NCBI GenBank assembly: GCA_963669155.1
Contig: OZ022576.1
Location: 16,307,035-16,371,034 of the forward strand
Direction of reading: 5' to 3'
Length of the DNA stretch: 64,000 nucleotides
DNA from: Arbacia lixula
Lineage: Eukaryota > Echinodermata > Echinoidea > Arbacioida > Arbaciidae
Positions 58,380 to 64,000 of the stretch are shown one piece after another. How positions within the stretch are numbered: position 1 is the first letter of the stretch; each line of letters starts with the position of its first letter. Both the position numbers and the translations under genes were made by a program. The notes beneath the pieces were generated by a model. It had not been told where the DNA came from. It saw nothing but the letters and a program-made list of their open reading frames with translations, and did not search any database.

Positions 58380-60946
58380 ACAATGTACATACAGGTGTAC
58401 TAGTGCTGTACGATATTTCAAATGGGATATTGAAAAAATATCAGAGACGATATTGAGTTCATGACTAAGTCAATATATTGTGCAGGCATGTTTTTTTTTT
58501 CTCATATTTTTTTTTACACGGTCACTTAAATGAATTGTGCATATCCGAAAGCTTCACACAGAAATAATAGACATGCAGCGTTATGATGGCAAGCAATAGG
58601 TATTTGCCCTGATTTATGGTGACTATTCACCATGCACACGATATATTGACTTATCAGCAATATTTGTGTGACGATAAGGGCTAACAAAAAGGCGATATCT
58701 TGCAGCAGCACTACTACCATACATGTACATGTCAAGCTGTAACATTGTACATGAATAAAGAACAATTTAATTTCCCTTACATCTTATACAAACAAACACT
58801 TCACCAATAAAAATGCAACACATGTTGAGCATTTCCCATGCAACCTCCGGTGACAAATACATGTACTATACATTGATTAATAATATAATGCACACAAATT
58901 TCCTGTTGCTGCACAGTGACACATCACAAATGGTGGGGAATAAGAGGGGGGGGGGGGGGGGGGGAGTTTCCCTAAATGATAGTACACGTATGCATGTAAT
59001 GGATGGAGTGTACATGCAGTCTAGCTGCCAATTGCCATACTGTAACAATGTAATGTACGTATCAAAGAAATATTGTGGTTTTAAATTTAAAACGTATAGT
59101 AACTAGTACAGTTCTGCTACATGGACTATTTCCACATGCACAGTACGCTTCATGTACATGTACGACACTGCAAGTCCTCGAAAGAGAACACCATGTGTTT
59201 GGCATATATCCAGATGATCACGCACCAGGTGACATACAGGAATGAATGAATCAGAACTAAAGGAAAGAGTGCTGGGAATCATCATGCTAACTCTATCAAC
59301 TGCTTGTCATGAGAAAACATCACATGTGAAAAGAGGGTAACTTCTCCTCTGAACACAGCGATACATGCTCTTGTCGATTTGCCAGGGTTTCCTTTTACAA
59401 ACATGAGTGGGAAGGCAATGTAAAATTGAATTATCATACATTTAGAAGTATTTCATTTCACCTGATTAATAAAACAAAAGGTGTCAGGTGAGCTACATGT
59501 ACAGTAATGCTTGATAGAGACTGAAAAAGCTAGTGGGAATATTATTTTATGTAGCCCATTTTTTTCTTGATAAAACACAAGAAACTGCTTTAAAAAAAAA
59601 ATGAACAATTGTAAGAACATAGCACATACCAAGTACATGTAACCCTTCATGTGCATGAAAATACATTTTTGTATTTCCACTCAATTTTGCCAGTTTTATT
59701 TCATCTCCCTCTCTCACTGTAATAATGTTTTACATGTCAACATGGCCAGAATTAAAGAACACTCAAACAAAAATTAGACCTGAAAGTTTACAGTACTGTG
59801 TAATACCTGTGGAACATTGATGAAAAATGAAATTAACATCAAACAGGCAATCAATTATCTTAGAGGATCCAACAATATATGTACTATATAATACTTTATA
59901 CCACTGACCTCACAAGAGAAAATAACTTTTTATAGCCTAACTTGATAAAGCCCATTTCATAAAAAAGTAACAGAACAAAGGTCACAGGTACAAGGACATC
60001 AGAATGAAGCTTCAAGTCATAATTTGATAATTGAGTGGAGTAAACTTACATGCACAGTATGGAGTCATACTTATTTGCTACTTTAAAAGTGTAATGGTGT
60101 CAGTATCAACTGTTGACAGTTATGTGGTCAGATACATCTTTCTCTTTTTTTTTGCAAATATTGCGCTGTAGTCGTCCAGGTAGACATTCAAATATTCTTT
60201 TGAAAAATGTACATGTATGGTATGTAACTCTTTGTTCTGGGCTCATGTTCCAGAAAGGAAATCACCTTAAGTTCATTGACATGTACATGCATTGTAACTC
60301 AACAGGTCACCATCTGTACACCTGGAATAATGGATCATTGTTTCAAACAGATTTCCTTCCGCTCTCCTCATATCACACCGATACAGTTCGCCGCAATGCT
60401 CACATGACACAGTCAGTAGACTACATTAAATGGTTGTGTGTGTTTCATTTGTATAATTTTAAGCAAATACTGAACTTAGCATTGATTTATAGAATAAAAC
60501 TACACACTACCATTACCCAGTATGCACAAATTAAGGTATGAAATTACGTGTACACTATTACAAACAAGTATGATCATTGTTTTTATCAGGCTTTTACCTA
60601 CAGAGACTGGAGCAGTACACACACTGAACTAGCATAATTCTTTCCATCAACACCCAGCACAAATTTGAAGACATAACCTCTGGTTAAAATAATAATTATG
60701 ACATGTAACCTACATGTATACCTCAATGTACAATGCAAAACAAGGAAAAAAAAAAAAAAAAACATGCCCTATATCTTGCGCAAGGACACCCCTGCATATT
60801 TTTTGATATTGTGAATATCTTTATTTGGGAAAAGATTATGAAATTACACAGACTGAAAAGAAAACACAAGTAGCCAAAAGCATACGCACTTGCACAATGC
60901 ACTGCTACATGTATCTTCCTTTGCACTGTAGATGCCATACTTGAAT
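58380..60946. other. AT-rich stretch, no supported gene
   Basis: This may be upstream intron or flank of the minus-strand zinc-finger gene. It holds a G run (about 58947-58966) and many ACATGTACATG palindromes. The 142-aa frame at 60113-60541 has no recognised domain and AT-rich codon content; I do not call it. Confidence 0.5.
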
Positions 60947-61671
60947 CAGGGATGTGTTAGGAAGGAGGGACAACTCAAGCATAATGTATTCAAACATCTG
61001 TGTGGATACTAAAGCGTGCTAATGAATGTCAAAAGCATTCCACAATCACTGCAATGCTTGGAAGTCCCATGCGTGGCACCGTCATTTTGCTGCCGTCAAC
61101 TTGGAAAGCAATATCTTTAATTCCCTGTTTTGTTTCTCGAAGCTGTGTTTCTTATCACATTTTTTTGTAATTTTCAAGAAAGTTAAGGGCAACACCTCTA
61201 AAGATCCTGCAATCGTTTTTCTTCTAAATAATTGTTGAATGATGAACAAACGGAGATATAAAATAATATTCTTACTTACGTAATTACCAAATTTCTTCAC
61301 TTTCCGGAGATTTCCGGAAATGTTGGATTCAATCATTATTAAAATTCTATATTAAGCTGTTTATTTTCATTAACAGAGTTTGCGTGAATTTGCGTGCAGC
61401 TGCGATATTTTACTATAAAAAAATAGTTTTTTTTTGTTCGCTGATATCTCTTTTCCTCACAAAAGTATTGATGCAATCCAACAGAAGTGGACAAGCGAAA
61501 TAAGACTCTACATTTCTTTTGTTCTCTCTGAGAAACCGTTGCTAGGCAATCCTGTTCGTTATTGTTAAAACATATGAAAAGCACATGCTGAGACCACATT
61601 TTTTTTCGACGGTGCCACGCATGGGCTCAAAGAAAGAATGTTGTTTCATATCCTTTCCTAACACATCCCTG
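60947..61671. mobile_element. hAT-like non-autonomous element with 7-bp duplication
   Basis: CAGGGATGTGTTAGGAA on the left and TTCCTAACACATCCCTG on the right. CTTGAAT flanks both sides (60940-60946, 61672-61678). CAGGG ends fit hAT transposons, which usually make 8-bp duplications. Internal blocks also pair: GTCCCATGCGTGGCACCGTC against GACGGTGCCACGCATGGG. No transposase frame. Confidence 0.8.
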
Positions 61672-62116
61672 CTTGAATTGTGCCAATTCATGTATAATGT
61701 AAATTGTAGGTCACATTGTGACCCCTTCATTCTTCTCCGTTTTTCATTATTTTCCTTGTTAAATCTTTTAGTTTGAAAATGTAATTACCCAGTACTTATA
61801 TTTCCCAAGTAATGGAGAATCTAGAATATGATCAGGGTTTCCAAGAAAACAGGGCCCTACTTGATCACATCAGCAAAACCATGTTCAGCTACTTATTTGA
61901 ATTAAAATTGATTCCCACATTTTTTGTGATCCATTTTGAGTTGTATTTTTGATTAGGCTGTAACTCACTTAAATGGCAAAAATCATCACATCTTGTCCTT
62001 TTTTTTTCAGAACAGGAAATTGGGATATGTGTAGGCCTAAACCTACAGGCCTTAGGGTGATAGTGCAAAGTTCTACTTAGCCCGTTCTTTCCTGAGACTG
62101 CATACATGTACATGTA

Positions 62117-62305
62117 CACTACAGCTCAAAGAAATTGGCATAGGGAAAGGGAAAGGAAGAAAGGGAAGGAGCCACAGTTTTAAACCGAGGTATGTTTTGT
62201 CCAGTTCATGATGTTTCATGCTGAACTGGACAAAATATACCACAGTTTAAAACAGCGGCTCCTTCCCTTTCCCTTACCCTATGCCAATTCCTTTGAGCTA
62301 GAGTG
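62117..62305. mobile_element. hairpin MITE, copy 2
   Basis: CACTACAGCTCAAAGAAATT to the complement of the 18315 left end, TA on both sides (62115-62116, 62306-62307). Shorter than copy 1: one GTCCAGTTC..GAACTGGAC hairpin instead of a doubled core. Confidence 0.8.
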
Positions 62306-62307
62306 TA

Positions 62308-63090
62308 TGTGCGGTTGTTCGGGCTGGCTTTCTTCCACTCAGATACTAAGCAGCATGACTCCCATAAAATCTGGTGTTCAGGCAATACACGACAGGCTAT
62401 GAATAAACTTCAAATAACTTGTAGGACATCCTAACTACAACATGGCTCACAAAGCCATAAAATTTGACTGTGAGCAACGTTAAGTTTCTTCCTAATTCAC
62501 TGATTTAGGAAGCACACTAGGAACAGAAATGGTATCAAAGAATGTCTTCTAACTATAGGTCTTTTGCAATGCATATTATGGAGGGTTTGACCACCCCCAG
62601 TGTGTCTAGCTAATGACATGGTGGGTGTTTCATTCATGAAGAGCAAATCACAATCAAGAGAACCTTGTAGGGACTTTTTCAAAGTTTCTAATCAACTCTG
62701 ATGATGTGTAAATTTACACTCATTAATTATGTGTGGAAGCCACATCGACACAGCCAATTTCTAAATATGTTTCGGCAAATTTGACAGTTCAGCAATCTGT
62801 ACTTTTACTCCTTTTGACAGTTCTTTCCATGACATACATTCTGTATTTTTAGGTGTAAGGGGAGAGGGGGGTTTAAGGGTCGGGTTTATTCTAACAAACG
62901 CAGAATTTCATTGTGCTTTTGTGGCCTGATCATGCAAAAAAAGAAAATATGTTGAATATGCTCTGCAACTTACACTCAATAGTACACATGTGAAGTTGTT
63001 TCAGTCGCTAAATACTGCTTAACACCCAATGTTTGTGTCTTATGGACACCAACAACAATGTTAGTTTTTAACAAATATGATGCGGGTGCC
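62308..63090. other. non-coding stretch
   Basis: Nothing recognised beyond low-complexity G runs near 62860. Short open frames only. Confidence 0.45.
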
Positions 63091-63092
63091 TC

Positions 63093-63650
63093 AAACCGGC
63101 CCCCTTGTTTTCTTTTGAATATTTTCATTCCAAGATAACCAAATAAAATTCTAAAATTTCACACACAAATCAGCAAAATAATGCTCTTTCAAAAACTATT
63201 TTTGGATTGAAGATTAACGATAAAATTTCGGAGAAATTGCGCTTCGAATATCGCTCGATAAATCATCGCACATTCACATCGCTGAACCTTGAAACCGGCC
63301 CCTACCGATAATGTGCGATATCTCCGTCAATCCGACGAGTACAGTGCCGACATTTCACCAGTATTGCGTCTCGATCATGCTCGTTCCAGTGCAGTGAAAA
63401 AAATGACGGGAAAGTTTCGGCGACCGACGAGAAAATCACGGAAGTACGAACGCAAGTTGAAAAACGGAGATGTTTCGAACGAAAATGTGCAATTGCCAAA
63501 TAAATGCACATTTTGTCTAATTTTGCTTCCGAAAATCTTACATTTGGTTTACTAATGCGTAAATACATAATAAATCGCGCATCCAACCCTCGATAACGCG
63601 CACTGCGCAGAAATACGCGGGGGCCGGTTTCAAGGGTAGGGGCCGGTTTG
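63093..63650. mobile_element. AACCGGCCCC-bounded repeat element
   Basis: AAACCGGCCCCC near 63093, GAAACCGGCCCCTAC near 63290, and GGGGGCCGGTTTCAAG plus GGGGCCGGTTT at about 63618-63650 in reverse orientation suggest an inverted-repeat element, perhaps nested. The part at about 63500-63620 is shared with the element in hnRNP intron 5. The overlapping 118-aa and 88-aa opposite frames are CpG-rich and not recognised. Confidence 0.5.
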
Positions 63651-64000
63651 TGGACCACTTATGATATGACTTAAACCTACATTACATTGTAAATTAAAAG
63701 CATTACACATAAAACATTACACATCCGATTATTATCAGTATTAACATCTCAACATATTCAAATTCTTTTCATGTCGAGACCATTCATGTCATGATTCAAT
63801 ATTCATCCATAACTATTGCATTGCAATCACCAGTTTCTGGCTGAAATCTGAATTCCCCTTTCTTCACTGTGTTGGCACTGTTGCTCAGCTCAGGTCATGG
63901 AGTTGGCAGCAAAGACAAAGTTAGACTCTGACCACTGTGCTGACTTGGTCCATGATGTAGAAATATTACCAGTCCTTATTTCAGAAACGTAGAACAATGA
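63651..64000. other. window end, nothing recognised
   Basis: AT-rich sequence with no supported gene. GTTGGCAGCAAAGAC-type sequence near 63901 is too short to call. Confidence 0.4.

Noticed and set aside
60113..60541. 142-aa plus-strand frame
   Set aside because: No recognised domain, AT-rich codons, no splice or homology support.
63289..63658. Overlapping 88-aa and 118-aa frames on opposite strands
   Set aside because: They lie inside a repeat element bounded by AACCGGCCCC; both strands open because the segment is CpG-rich.

Overview
This window is animal nuclear DNA, AT-rich and intron-rich. The style points to a marine deuterostome invertebrate, most likely an echinoderm and perhaps a sea urchin. 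The signs are many ACATGTACATGT-type palindromes, dense small inverted-repeat DNA transposons, long introns with consensus GT..AG junctions, and animal gene families. The organism call is an inference from sequence texture and not from a marker gene. No prokaryotic feature was seen.

Three protein-coding genes can be rebuilt exon by exon with all phases consistent. (1) Plus strand, 16035-25284: an hnRNP A/B-type RNA-binding protein, 10 coding exons, 341 aa, with two RRMs, a Gly-rich tail and an M9/PY-type nuclear import signal. (2) Plus strand, 36148-41983: a four-pass membrane protein with a long Ser-rich cytoplasmic tail holding a PPPY motif, 6 coding exons, 826 aa from the first visible Met. 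It resembles the ENTREP/FAM189 (CD20-like) family. (3) Minus strand, 56476-52829: a ZFAND5/6-type protein with an A20 and an AN1 zinc finger, 3 coding exons, 206 aa. The last two genes converge, with about 10.8 kb of AT-rich DNA between their stop codons. Fragments near 345-555, 4263-4366 and 31755-31855 look exon-like but could not be assigned.

The first 16 kb is mostly mobile DNA: a pogo/Tigger-like element (748-1608), an element with an exact 157-bp minisatellite (2131-3437), a Tc1-like fold-back with another element inserted in its left arm (6474-8291), a fold-back (9532-10223), and a 4.5-kb palindromic element (10802-15313). The arms of that last element are arrays of about 160-bp units around a decayed reading frame. 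Three of these elements carry tandem units rich in AGGTCA half-sites, several of them perfect direct repeats spaced by one base. Further fold-back elements lie in hnRNP introns 1, 3, 5 and 9, and more lie at 45.3, 48.3, 58.3, 60.9, 62.1 and 63.3 kb.

The three genes show no common pathway. One acts in RNA processing, one at membranes (probably ubiquitin-linked through a WW-domain ligase) and one in ubiquitin/proteasome or stress signalling. I see no operon-like logic. The main novelty lies in the transposon architecture and in the modular exons of the hnRNP tail.
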